Shown here in pieces: positions 17,717 through 26,092 of a stretch of DNA of 64,000 bases; positions within the stretch are counted from its first letter, which is position 1, and every line of letters starts with the position of its first letter. Source of the DNA: Opitutaceae bacterium (GTDB lineage Bacteria; Verrucomicrobiota; Verrucomicrobiia; Opitutales; Opitutaceae). The stretch is taken from NCBI GenBank assembly GCA_041395105.1, contig JAWLBB010000002.1, forward strand, positions 620,001 through 684,000, in the 5' to 3' direction. The position numbers and the translations under genes were made by a program. The notes under the pieces were generated by a model, which was given only the letters and a program-made list of their open reading frames with translations, did not search any database and was not told the origin of the DNA.

Positions 17717-18877
17717 CTACTCCCGCAACTCCGGAACCGCCACTCCGGCTGTCACCGGGTAGCGGTAAAGGTGGCCCTCATAGTTGCGGAAGACGATCTC
17801 CTCATCACTGATCGATTCCACGTAATCGGGATTGATCGGCACTTTGCCGCCCCCGCCAGGAGCATCGATGACGAATTGCGGCACCGCGTAGCCGGTGGTG
17901 TGCCCACGCAGGCCGCGGATGATCTCGAGACCCTTTCGGACATCGGCCCGAAGGTGGGCACTTCCCGTAATGAGGTCGCACTGGTAGATATAGTAGGGAC
18001 GAACCCGCATGCGCAACAGGCGATGAACGAGTGCCTTCATCGTCGACAGACTGTCATTGATCCCTTTGAGCAGCACCGACTGGTTTCCGAGGGGCACCCC
18101 CGCGAAGGAGAGGCGCTCGCAGGCTTCCATCAGGGCACGGGTGCATTCCTTCGGATGGTTGACGTGGATGCTCATCCAGACCGGACCGTGTTTGCGGAAG
18201 ATCTCGCAAAGCTCCGGCGTGATGCGCTGCGGAAGAAAGACCGGAATGCGCGAGCCGATCCGGATGAACTCGACATGCGGAATGGCCCGGAGGCGTCCGA
18301 GCAGGTGGTCCAGCTTCCGATCGGCCAGCAGCAAGGGGTCTCCTCCGCTCAGAAGAACGTCGCGGACCTCGGGATGGCTCTCGATATAGCGCAGGCCCTG
18401 CTCGTATTCCGGATGGAAATTGTAGTCCTGCGCGTTGCTGACCAGCCGGCTCCGGGTGCAGTAGCGGCAGTAGGCGGCGCATCGGTCGGTCACCAGAAAA
18501 AGCACCCGGTCCGGATAGCGGTGGACAATCCCCGGGACCGGTGAGTGGCCATCCTCCCCGACCGGATCGAGCAGTTCCTCCGGCGCGGTGGTCATCTCGT
18601 TGACCCGTGGGATGACCTGACGCCGGACCGGACAGTCCGGGTCCTCGCGGTCGATCAGATTGAAGAAATAAGGAGTGATCGCGAGGGCCAGCTTTCGGTT
18701 GGCAAAGAGGCAACCTTCCCTCTCTTCCGGAGTCAGCGTCATGACGGCCTCGAGCTGTTCGACCCGGGTCAGCCGATTCTTCAGCTGCCATCCCCAATCA
18801 TTCCAGGTTTCCTTCGGCACGTGCTCCCAAAGGCCCTGCCCGTCAAACCATTCACCGCGGTTCTCCTGATAATCCAT
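17717..18877 (-). CDS. kamA: Lysine 2,3-aminomutase family radical SAM protein
   Basis: A radical-SAM, PLP-dependent enzyme that converts L-lysine to beta-lysine. The 4Fe-4S/SAM motif CAAYCRYC has its cysteines at 133, 137 and 140 when counted from the ATG at 18877. The family segments LLSGGDPLLL, IRIGSRIPVFLPQRIT, MSIHVNHPKE and the PLP-Lys region APGGGGKVPI are present. The length of 386 is somewhat short of clostridial KamA and fits the bacterial YodO/EpmB-related range. A GTG at 18895 would add six residues; neither start has a good ribosome site. Beta-lysine can be an osmolyte or be placed on EF-P, but no epmA or acetyltransferase partner is nearby. It is divergent from carA. Confidence 0.88.
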   Translation of the reverse strand: MDYQENRGEWFDGQGLWEHVPKETWNDWGWQLKNRLTRVEQLEAVMTLTPEEREGCLFANRKLALAITPYFFNLIDREDPDCPVRRQVIPRVNEMTTAPEELLDPVGEDGHSPVPGIVHRYPDRVLFLVTDRCAAYCRYCTRSRLVSNAQDYNFHPEYEQGLRYIESHPEVRDVLLSGGDPLLLADRKLDHLLGRLRAIPHVEFIRIGSRIPVFLPQRITPELCEIFRKHGPVWMSIHVNHPKECTRALMEACERLSFAGVPLGNQSVLLKGINDSLSTMKALVHRLLRMRVRPYYIYQCDLITGSAHLRADVRKGLEIIRGLRGHTTGYAVPQFVIDAPGGGGKVPINPDYVESISDEEIVFRNYEGHLYRYPVTAGVAVPELRE

Positions 18878-19005
18878 GTCGTTTGGTAAAGACACGACTA
18901 TCCGTGTCCATTCCCGCCTGTCAAACCGGCGGGTGGTTTCATCTTCCGGAAAACCTCGCGAATTCGTTTGGCACGGCGCTTTCGATCATTTTACCTGCAG
19001 GCCCG

Positions 19006-20172
19006 ATGAACCAATCCAACTCCGGTGTTCTTGCTCTCGAAGACGGCAGCATTTTCCGTGGTCCCGCCTGGGGCGGTTGCGCCACCGTGACGGGAGAGGC
19101 GGTCTTCAATACCAGCATGACCGGTTATCAGGAAATCCTGACGGACCCCTCCTACTACGGCCAGATTGTGACCATGACCGCCCCCCAGATCGGCAATTAC
19201 GGGGTCAATGATGCGGACGAGGAGTCTTCCGGACCCAAGGTCTTCGGCTTTGTCGTCCGCGAACTCAGTCCGACCATGAGCAACTGGCGGGGCCGCAGTT
19301 CCCTTGGCGACTACCTTGAGCGCAACGGGATTCCCGGCATCGAGAGAGTCGACACCCGGACGATCACCAAGAAACTCCGGGTCTCCGGTGCCATGAAAGC
19401 CTGTCTGAGCACCGAGGGCATCGGAGATGAAGAAGCCATCCGCAGAGCCCGCGAATGGGAGGGATTGGTCGGGAGCGATTACGTGAAGGAAGTGACCGCC
19501 CAGGAAGCCTATACCTGGGACGCCGGCGAACCCGGCAATGTGCCCTACGAGCCGGTCGGCACCTCGCTTTACCCGGAAATCAAGGTAAGCCGACGGTTCC
19601 GGGTCGCCGCTTTCGACCTGGGTGCCAAATACTCCATTTTCCGGAAATTGGTGCGGCACGGGTTCGACGTGACGGTTCTCCCGGCCAACACCCCGGCCGA
19701 AGCGGTGTTCGAAATGAAGCCCGACTGCCTCTTCCTCTCCAATGGACCCGGAGACCCTGCCGCCCTTGATTATGTCCACGGAACGGTCAAACGACTGATG
19801 CGTGACCTGCCGACTTTCGGGATCTGTCTCGGCCACCAGATGATCACCCACGCACTCGGCGCGGCCACCTTCAAGCTCAAGTTCGGGCATCGGGGTGGCA
19901 ATCAGCCGGTCAAGAATCTCGAGACTGGACGGGTCTCCATCACCAGCCAGAATCATGGCTTCGCCACCGATCCGGCCGGCGTCGAGGCCGGAGGCGGAGT
20001 CGTCACTGAGATCAACCTCAATGACGGCACCGTTGAAGGGCTCCGCCATCGGGAGTTGCCGGTCTTTTCCGTCCAATACCACCCGGAGGCCGCCCCGGGG
20101 CCGAACGATGCCGACCCGCTCTTCACCGATTTCTACAACCTGGTGGAATCACGGGCGGACGGAAAAATCTGA
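19006..20172 (+). CDS. carA: Carbamoyl-phosphate synthase small (glutaminase) subunit
   Basis: Hydrolyses glutamine and delivers ammonia to CarB for carbamoyl phosphate, feeding pyrimidine and arginine synthesis. The 388-residue protein has the CarA N-domain (SMTGYQEILTDPSYYGQIV; ERNGIPGIERVDTRTITKKL) and a class I glutamine amidotransferase domain with nucleophile FGICLGHQM, plus the partner residues in QYHPEAAPGPND. The ATG at 19006 gives the usual short N-terminus before VLALEDGSIF. carB is not in the window and does not follow, so the subunits are unlinked here. Carbamoyl phosphate is also the donor for the carbamoyltransferase at 57711. Confidence 0.93.
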   Translation: MNQSNSGVLALEDGSIFRGPAWGGCATVTGEAVFNTSMTGYQEILTDPSYYGQIVTMTAPQIGNYGVNDADEESSGPKVFGFVVRELSPTMSNWRGRSSLGDYLERNGIPGIERVDTRTITKKLRVSGAMKACLSTEGIGDEEAIRRAREWEGLVGSDYVKEVTAQEAYTWDAGEPGNVPYEPVGTSLYPEIKVSRRFRVAAFDLGAKYSIFRKLVRHGFDVTVLPANTPAEAVFEMKPDCLFLSNGPGDPAALDYVHGTVKRLMRDLPTFGICLGHQMITHALGAATFKLKFGHRGGNQPVKNLETGRVSITSQNHGFATDPAGVEAGGGVVTEINLNDGTVEGLRHRELPVFSVQYHPEAAPGPNDADPLFTDFYNLVESRADGKI

Positions 20173-20232
20173 GAGTCTGTCGCGCGATTGGCCGGACCAG
20201 GACCTGCCGTGGCCCGGTTGACCCAAGGTGCC

Positions 20233-20249
20233 GGAAACCCATGGTTTCC
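20233..20249. promoter_or_regulatory. Perfect short palindrome between carA and the HPr gene
   Basis: GGAAACC - CAT - GGTTTCC, a 7-bp perfect inverted repeat with a 3-base centre, 60 bp past the carA stop and 145 bp before the HPr start. It could be an operator-like site or a weak terminator of carA; it lacks a T-run. Confidence 0.3.
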
Positions 20250-20393
20250 CGTCCGATTGTGAGGCGTCCGGCTCCCTCCTGCCTGCGGCAACCGCTTTTT
20301 GGATTGCAAGGCCCCCGCTAAACCGAAAAAAGAAGCTCCCTCCGGAATCTTCGAACTCGCTTTCCGGGGCAATGACCGCTCTCCGACGAATAC

Positions 20394-20693
20394 ATGGAAA
20401 CCAGTGAGACCAACCCGCCATCCAACGCGGCGGAAAAGACCCTCACCGTCCAGAACAAGATGGGCATCCACGCCCGTCCCGCCGCCATGATTGTCCGGAT
20501 CACCAACCGGTTCAAATCGGAGGTCTATTTCGAAAAGGACGAGGAGCAGGTCAATGGGAAGAGCATCATGGGCCTGATGATGCTGGCCGCCGGCCGCGGC
20601 TCCAAGATCAGGGTGACCGCCACGGGCGAAGACGCCGGAGACCTGCTCAAGGACCTCGAGGAGCTCTTCGAACGCAAATTCGACGAAGGCTGA
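20394..20693 (+). CDS. HPr-family phosphocarrier protein
   Basis: A 99-residue HPr-like protein. The phosphorylatable His26 sits in MGIHARPAA, and the regulatory Ser57, equivalent to HPr Ser46, sits in NGKSIMGLMMLAAGRGS. It carries about 10 extra polar residues at the N-terminus compared with standard 88-residue HPr. HPr accepts phosphate from enzyme I and, when Ser-phosphorylated by HPrK, acts in carbon regulation. No enzyme I, EII or hprK gene is in the window, so it may work in a regulatory rather than a sugar-uptake system; that is inference. The tandem-repeat block begins 82 bp downstream. Confidence 0.88.
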   Translation: METSETNPPSNAAEKTLTVQNKMGIHARPAAMIVRITNRFKSEVYFEKDEEQVNGKSIMGLMMLAAGRGSKIRVTATGEDAGDLLKDLEELFERKFDEG

Positions 20694-20774
20694 ATCGCCG
20701 CGGATAAGTGATGGGCAGGACGGTTCGTGCCAGGAACCTCCCCTCTCTAGAAGCACCTCTTGTTTGGTCTTCTT

Positions 20775-21262
20775 TCTCTCACGGAGGCACGGAGGCACAG
20801 AGCCAATCATCTGGATCCCTATTGGTGGTTCGGATGATTCCATTCTTCAGTCTCCGTGCCCCCGTGCCTCTGTGAGACCCACTCTCAGTCGGATTTTATC
20901 TCTCACGGAGGCACAGAGGCACAGAGCCAATCATCTGGATCCCCATTGGTGGTTCGGATGATTCCATTCTTCAGTCTCTGTGCCCCCGTGCCTCTGTGAG
21001 ACCCACTCTCAGTCGGATTTTATCTCTCACGGAGGCACAGAGGCACAGAGCCAATCATCTGGATCCCCATTGGTGGTTCGGGTGATTCCATTCTTCAACC
21101 TCCGTGCCCCCGTGCCTCTGTGAGAGCCACTCTCAGTCGGATTTTATCTCTCACGGAGGCACAGAGGCACAGAGCCAATCATCTAAGATCCCCATTGGTG
21201 GTTCGGGTGATTCCATTCTTCAACCTCCCTGCCTCTGTGTCTCTGTGAGAGCCACTCTCTGC
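20775..21262. repeat. Four tandem 124-bp repeats, each a long palindromic hairpin unit
   Basis: Units begin at 20775, 20899, 21023 and 21147, an exact 124-bp period. Each unit opens with CTCACGGAGGCACAGAGG and closes with its near inverse complement (CCGTGCCTCTGTGAG), so one unit can fold into a stem of about 25 bp. Inside lie further complementary pairs: CCAAT/ATTGG and AATCATC/GATGATT. Copies 2 and 3 are nearly identical; copy 1 has CGGAGG for CAGAGG near its start, and copy 4 carries a 2-base change after AATCATCT and a diverged closing arm. The block fills most of the 579 bp between the HPr gene and tatD. I see no gene in it. The first 80 bp after HPr hold nothing I can name. Confidence 0.95.
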
Positions 21263-21272
21263 CTTTCGGTCT

Positions 21273-22070
21273 TCAACCTAACCGGAAGAACGCCATCGTA
21301 TTGGCGTGGGTAAGGGAGGCGATCTCTTCAGAACCCAGCCCCAGGATCTCCCCACAGGCCTCCGCCGTGTAGCGGACAAAGGCCGGCTCGTTCGGTTGGC
21401 CCCGCTTGGGAACCGGCGCCAGATACGGCGCATCCGTTTCCACCATCAATCGATCGAGCGGCTGGACCTTGAGGGCCTCCCGGACGTTTTCCGCGCTCTT
21501 ATAGGTGACGATCCCGGTAAAGGACGCCCTACCTCCCCGGGACAGGATTGGCATGAGGAATTCCGGACCATCCGTAAAGCAATGGAAGACCACCCGGGCC
21601 CAGGACAGCCCGGAAGCGTCGATCATCTCGACACACTCGGGCACCGCGCCTCGGGAATGGATGATGACCGGCAGATCCGACCGGGTCGCCAGTTCGAGCT
21701 GCGCGGCGAAGGCCCTGCGTTGGCGCTCAAATACCTTCTCCGCTTCGCGGGATTCTTTCGGCAGATGAAAGCGATCAAGACCCATCTCTCCCAATCCGAC
21801 AGGAGCCGGGTCCCATCCCAGGGCCGCCTCCAGACTCGGCAGACAGGTCTCCCAGCCTTCGTCAACCGAAGTCGGGTGCAGCCCGACGGTGTAGTCCACC
21901 ACACCGGGATGCGCGGCCGCCAGGGCTCGGTTATCCTCCCAATCCCCGGCTTCGGTGCCGATTGTGATCATCCGTTCCACTCCGGCCGCAGCGGCACCGG
22001 CGATCGCCGCTCTCACCGTGCCCCGTCGAAGAAAACTCACCAGATGGGTGTGGGAATCGATCAGTTTCAT
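21273..22070 (-). CDS. tatD: TatD family metal-dependent hydrolase (deoxyribonuclease)
   Basis: A TIM-barrel metallo-hydrolase of 265 residues from the ATG at 22070, which starts directly at the metal site IDSHTH. Further ligands are visible: Glu in GEMGLDRFH, His in VIIHSRG, His in VFHCFTDG and Asp in MVETDAPYLAP. TatD proteins are 3'-5' exonucleases/DNases in DNA repair or D-Tyr-tRNA-type quality control, depending on the subgroup. The frame is open for 16 more codons upstream, but these show no family residues. It is divergent from trxB, with 132 bp between them. Confidence 0.88.
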   Translation of the reverse strand: MKLIDSHTHLVSFLRRGTVRAAIAGAAAAGVERMITIGTEAGDWEDNRALAAAHPGVVDYTVGLHPTSVDEGWETCLPSLEAALGWDPAPVGLGEMGLDRFHLPKESREAEKVFERQRRAFAAQLELATRSDLPVIIHSRGAVPECVEMIDASGLSWARVVFHCFTDGPEFLMPILSRGGRASFTGIVTYKSAENVREALKVQPLDRLMVETDAPYLAPVPKRGQPNEPAFVRYTAEACGEILGLGSEEIASLTHANTMAFFRLG

Positions 22071-22202
22071 CAATTGAGCCCCAATCAAGCGCACCCGGAC
22101 CACACAAACAACCTTCAAAACTGTTACATGTTTTGGCTTGTTGATCGACCCTTACCGGTATCCTGTTGCGGTTCCCCTGCACGAGTTGGATTTTGAACGC
22201 TT

Positions 22203-23147
22203 ATGAGCCAGGAAGTTGAAAATATCATCATCGTCGGAACCGGATGCGCCGGTCTGACCGCTGCCATCTATGCCGCCCGGGCCAATCTCAATCCGCTTGT
22301 CCTCGAAGGCAACCAACCGGGCGGGCAGTTGACCACCACTTCCGAAGTGGAGAACTTTCCGGGGTTTCCCGAAGGAATCGACGGCTTCGTCCTGATGGAC
22401 AACCTTCGCAAACAGGCGACCCGCTTCGGAACCCGGTTTGAGCAGGCGTACATCACCTCCGTCGATTTCTCCCAGCCGGTCCGTGTCCTCAAGACCGCCG
22501 AACGGGACTACAAGGCACGGGCCGTTATCATAGCCACCGGTGCCTCTCCGCGGATGATCGGGGTCCCCGGGGAGAAGGAACTCTTCGGCGGTGGCGGCGT
22601 CACCACCTGCGCCACCTGCGACGGCGCCTTTTACCGCAATATGGACGTGGTCGTGGTCGGCGGAGGCGATTCCGCTGCCGAGGAAGCCCTCTTCCTGACC
22701 CGATTCTGCTCCAAGGTCACCCTGATCCATCGCCGCGATGAATTGCGGGCCTCCCCGATCATGGCCGACAGGGTCAAGAACCACCCCAAGATCGAAACCT
22801 GTTGGGATACCGTCGTGACCGAGGTCATCGGCGTCGCGGAAAAAGCCGTCTCCGGGGTCAGGGTCCGTAACGTCAAGACCGGGGTCGAAAGCACCCTCGA
22901 CTGCAAGGGAGTCTTCGTGGCCATCGGGCACCGGCCCAATACCGGCCCGTTTGCCTCACAGATCGACCTCGACGAGAACGGCTATTTCCTCCCCGCCCCC
23001 GGAAGTCAGGTGCGGACCCGTGTGCCAGGGATCTACACGGCGGGCGATTGCGCCGATCACGTCTACCGTCAGGCCATCACCGCCGCAGGCATGGGCTGCC
23101 AGGCCGCTATTGAAGCTGAACGCTGGCTGGCCGAACAGACCGACTGA
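22203..23147 (+). CDS. trxB: Thioredoxin reductase (NADPH)
   Basis: A 314-residue flavoenzyme that reduces thioredoxin with NADPH. It shows the FAD-binding GTGCAGLTAAIYAARA at the N-terminus, the redox-active CATC (Cys136 and Cys139), an NADPH-binding VVVGGGDSAAEEALFL with the HRRDELRAS segment after it, and the C-terminal GIYTAGDCAD with RQAITAAGMGC. The FAD loop has Thr-Gly-Cys-Ala instead of the commoner Ser-Gly-Pro-Ala. The length is normal. Its thioredoxin partners are not adjacent; the only thioredoxin-fold protein in the window (42155-42682) is predicted to be exported. Confidence 0.93.
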   Translation: MSQEVENIIIVGTGCAGLTAAIYAARANLNPLVLEGNQPGGQLTTTSEVENFPGFPEGIDGFVLMDNLRKQATRFGTRFEQAYITSVDFSQPVRVLKTAERDYKARAVIIATGASPRMIGVPGEKELFGGGGVTTCATCDGAFYRNMDVVVVGGGDSAAEEALFLTRFCSKVTLIHRRDELRASPIMADRVKNHPKIETCWDTVVTEVIGVAEKAVSGVRVRNVKTGVESTLDCKGVFVAIGHRPNTGPFASQIDLDENGYFLPAPGSQVRTRVPGIYTAGDCADHVYRQAITAAGMGCQAAIEAERWLAEQTD

Positions 23148-23322
23148 CATCGCGGCTTGAAGAGCCCCGTCCCTGACTGTCCCCTTGTCCGTAGGGCGGA
23201 GCCGCCGCGAACGTCGAATTGCCAGACTCTCCCCGCGACATCGGAAGGTGCCGGGGCAGGCGGTGTGGCGGCTCGAGTGATCCCCCCTCCGAGACAATGG
23301 AAACGCTGAGATCGCCCGGAAA

Positions 23323-23374
23323 TTAAATGGAATAAGTCTAAGTTTCAGTTGATATCCGGAATTATTCCATTTAA
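23323..23374. promoter_or_regulatory. Perfect 13-bp inverted repeat upstream of the Fur-like gene and suf operon
   Basis: Left arm TTAAATGGAATAA (23323-23335) and right arm TTATTCCATTTAA (23362-23374) are exact inverse complements with 26 bp between them. The right arm overlaps a second palindrome, GGAATTATTCC (23358-23368). The stretch is strikingly AT-rich in a GC-rich genome and ends 10 bp before the regulator's start codon. Position and symmetry suggest an operator for the adjacent Fur-family protein, controlling itself and sufCBDT. It could instead act as a terminator for trxB, but there is no T-run after it. Confidence 0.6.
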
Positions 23375-23384
23375 GTAATGGGGT

Positions 23385-23816
23385 ATGACACCCGCCACGA
23401 GCCCCCACGATGTTCTGACCCGCAAACTCGCGGAGGAAGGAATGCGCTTCACCCGTCAGAGGGAGGTTGTCTACGGTGCCCTCCTCGCGAAACGGGATCA
23501 TCCCACCGCCGACGAAGTTTATGCGAGGGTGCGGGCCGAGATGGCCGGCATTTCGCTCGCGACCGTCTACAATACGCTTGAAACCCTCGTTCAGTGCAAC
23601 CTGGTCAAGCAGGTCAACTTCGAGCGTGAACCGACCCGTTACTGCCCCAATCTGAAGGAGCACGCCCACTTTCACGACACCCGGACCGGGCAGATCGTCG
23701 ACGTGGAGATCGACAAGGAGACCGTGGAAGGCCTTCGCCGGAAGCTGCCGGAAGGCTTCGAAGCGGCCCAGATCGAGATCAATTTCCGCGGGCGGACCCT
23801 GCAGACTTCCAGCTGA
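23385..23816 (+). CDS. Fur-family transcriptional regulator lacking the structural zinc cysteines
   Basis: A 143-residue Fur-superfamily repressor heading the suf cluster. The winged helix has MRFTRQREVVYGALL, HPTADEVYARV and the recognition helix ISLATVYNTLETLV. The C-domain keeps the His-rich metal motif EHAHFHD, but the position of the first CxxC reads DTRTG and the second CxxC is missing, so the Cys4 zinc site of PerR, Fur and Zur is absent. This pattern resembles alpha-proteobacterial Mur/Irr-type members. By position, 34 bp before sufC, it probably senses iron, haem or peroxide and controls Fe-S assembly; this is inference. A perfect inverted repeat lies just upstream. Confidence 0.85.
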   Translation: MTPATSPHDVLTRKLAEEGMRFTRQREVVYGALLAKRDHPTADEVYARVRAEMAGISLATVYNTLETLVQCNLVKQVNFEREPTRYCPNLKEHAHFHDTRTGQIVDVEIDKETVEGLRRKLPEGFEAAQIEINFRGRTLQTSS

Positions 23817-23850
23817 AACCGTCCCCATCCCTGACCAGACTTCACCAGAA

Positions 23851-24609
23851 ATGAACACACTCGAAATCAAAGACCTGACCGTCAAAATCGGCGACAAGCC
23901 GATCCTCAAGAATTTCTCCCTGACCGTTCCAAAGGGCGAAGTCCATGCCATCATGGGCCCGAACGGCACCGGCAAGAGCACTCTGGCCAAGACCCTGGCC
24001 GGCCATCCTGATTACGAAGTGATCTCGGGAGAGGTTCTGCTCGACGGAGAATCCATTCTCGGACTCGAACCGGACGAGCGGGCCCGCAAGGGGCTCTTCA
24101 TGGCCTTCCAATACCCGAGCGAAATACCCGGGGTGACCATCGCCAACTTCATCCGGGCCGCCGTCCAGTCGCGCCTCGGAGAGGGAGATGAACTGCAGGC
24201 GACCGCCTACTACAAGAGACTCTACGAAAAGATGGATCTGCTCAAGATCGACCGGAAGTTCACTGCCCGTGCCGTCAATGAGGGGTTTTCCGGAGGTGAA
24301 AAGAAGCGCTGCGAGATTCTCCAGATGGCCATGCTGGAGCCCTCCTACGCCGTCCTCGACGAAACAGATTCCGGCCTGGATATCGATGCGCTGCGGGTCG
24401 TCTCCGAGGGCGTCAATTCGCTGCGCAGCGCCAACCTTGGCGTTCTTCTCATCACCCACTACCAGCGCCTTCTCGACTACATTGTTCCCGACCATGTGCA
24501 CGTCCTCTGGGACGGACAGATCGTCAAGAGCGGAGGCAAGGAACTCGCCCTCGAACTCGAGGAAAAGGGTTACGATTGGGTCAAGGAACTGACCCCGGCC
24601 ACGGTCTGA
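23851..24609 (+). CDS. sufC: Fe-S cluster assembly ATPase SufC
   Basis: The ABC-type ATPase of the SufBCD scaffold. The 252-residue protein has the Walker A motif GPNGTGKST, a Q-loop in AFQYPSEIPG, the signature NEGFSGGEKKRCEI, Walker B YAVLDETDSGLDID and the His switch LITHYQRLL, all characteristic of SufC. It starts 34 bp after the regulator stop and lies 35 bp before sufB. Order C-B-D follows the non-enterobacterial suf type. It acts in the cytoplasm to open the SufB-SufD interface for cluster assembly. Clients in this window include KamA and class I fumarase. Confidence 0.95.
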   Translation: MNTLEIKDLTVKIGDKPILKNFSLTVPKGEVHAIMGPNGTGKSTLAKTLAGHPDYEVISGEVLLDGESILGLEPDERARKGLFMAFQYPSEIPGVTIANFIRAAVQSRLGEGDELQATAYYKRLYEKMDLLKIDRKFTARAVNEGFSGGEKKRCEILQMAMLEPSYAVLDETDSGLDIDALRVVSEGVNSLRSANLGVLLITHYQRLLDYIVPDHVHVLWDGQIVKSGGKELALELEEKGYDWVKELTPATV

Positions 24610-24644
24610 TCCCCAACCGGAAAACACTCAAACCAGGAGCACCC

Positions 24645-26060
24645 ATGACCACCGCGACACCCACGCCCGCCATCAACATCGATCGGGACAAGGGCAATTT
24701 CGTCTATCCGGAGAATTACGCCTTCGATGCCGGCGTCGGCCTGAACGAAAAGGTCGTCAACTACATCGCCGACGTCAAAGGGGAGGACGACTGGATCCGT
24801 CAGTTCCGCCTCAAGGCGCTCAAGGTCTTCGAGAGCAAACCCCTCCCGACCAACTGGGCGACCAAGGATCTCGAAACCATCGATTTCGACAAGATCCGCT
24901 ACTACCTCGCGTCCGGCCAGAAGCCGAAACGGACCTGGGACGAGGTTCCCGCGGACATCAAGGAAACCTTCGAGCGGCTCGGCATCCCGGAGAACGAGCG
25001 CAAATTCCTCGCCGGGGTTGAAGCCCAATTCGACAGCGAAGCCGCCTACTCCAACATCAAGGAAGCCGTCGGCAAGCAGGGGGTCATCTTCATGGGCAGC
25101 ACCGAGGCCCTGATGGAACACCCGGAAATCTTCCGCAAATGGTTCGGCAAGGTCATTCCGACCGGCGACAACAAGTACTCCGCCCTGAATTCCGCCGTCT
25201 TCTCCGGAGGTTCCTTCATCTACGTGCCTCCCGGAGTCAAGGTCAGCCACCCTCTCCAGGCCTACTTCCGCATCAACGCAGAGAACTTCGGCCAATTCGA
25301 ACGCACCCTGATCATCGCCGACGAGGGTGCGGAGGTCACCTATATGGAGGGGTGCACCGCCCCGAAATTCAATACCGCCACCCTCCACAGCGCGGTGGTT
25401 GAACTGGTCGCCCTGAAAGGCGCCAAGATCGAATACATCACCGTTCAGAACTGGTCATCCAACGTCTTCAACCTGGTGACCAAGCGGGCCATCGCGGAGG
25501 AGGATGCCACCGTCAAGTGGATCGACTGCAACATCGGCTCGCGCCTGACCATGAAATACCCGGGGGTGGTCCTGAAGGGCCGGCGCGCGCGCGGGGAGGT
25601 CCTCTCCATCGCCCTGGCCAATGACGGACAGCACCAGGATACCGGGGCCAAGATGATCCACCTGGCGGACGACACCACCAGCAATATCATTTCCAAGTCG
25701 ATCTCGGTCGGCGAAGGGCGTTCGACCTACCGCGGCATGGTCCATATCCCCAAGCACCTGACCGGATGCAGGAACAACACCGAGTGCGACGCCCTTCTCA
25801 TCAACAACAATTCCCGGACCGACACCTATCCCGCGATCACCGTCCGCGGAAACCGGAATTCCGTCCAGCATGAAGCCTCTGTCTCCAAAGTCAGCGAAGA
25901 GCAGATCTTCTACATGCAGCAGCGTGGACTGACCGAGGCCGAAGCGATGTCGCTCAGTGTCAATGGATTCGTCAACGACCTGACCCGTCAGTTCCCGATG
26001 GAATACAGCGTCGAGCTCAAGCGCCTGATCGACCTGGAGATGGAAGGTTCCGTCGGCTGA
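24645..26060 (+). CDS. sufB: Fe-S cluster assembly scaffold SufB
   Basis: The core beta-helix scaffold subunit on which the Fe-S cluster is built. It is 471 residues. The ATG at 24645 is preceded by AGGAG at good spacing, which decides the start although the frame is open further back. Family hallmarks are GVIFMGSTEALMEHPEIF, FSGGSFIYVPPGVKV, YMEGCTAPKFNTATLHSAVV, VQNWSSNVFNLVTKRA and the C-terminal GCRNNTECDALLINN with RTDTYPAI. The Cys and Glu residues proposed to carry sulfur lie in this C-terminal part. It is followed 32 bp later by sufD. Confidence 0.95.
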   Translation: MTTATPTPAINIDRDKGNFVYPENYAFDAGVGLNEKVVNYIADVKGEDDWIRQFRLKALKVFESKPLPTNWATKDLETIDFDKIRYYLASGQKPKRTWDEVPADIKETFERLGIPENERKFLAGVEAQFDSEAAYSNIKEAVGKQGVIFMGSTEALMEHPEIFRKWFGKVIPTGDNKYSALNSAVFSGGSFIYVPPGVKVSHPLQAYFRINAENFGQFERTLIIADEGAEVTYMEGCTAPKFNTATLHSAVVELVALKGAKIEYITVQNWSSNVFNLVTKRAIAEEDATVKWIDCNIGSRLTMKYPGVVLKGRRARGEVLSIALANDGQHQDTGAKMIHLADDTTSNIISKSISVGEGRSTYRGMVHIPKHLTGCRNNTECDALLINNNSRTDTYPAITVRGNRNSVQHEASVSKVSEEQIFYMQQRGLTEAEAMSLSVNGFVNDLTRQFPMEYSVELKRLIDLEMEGSVG

Positions 26061-26092
26061 GTCCACTCCGGCCTCCCCAAACGCCCACATCA

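Noticed and set aside
20775..21262. CRISPR array
   Set aside because: The whole 124-bp unit repeats, including what would be the spacers, and there are no cas genes.
20764..21313. Open frames running through the tandem repeats
   Set aside because: The translations simply repeat the 124-bp unit in changing phase; 124 is not a multiple of three and no ribosome site is seen.
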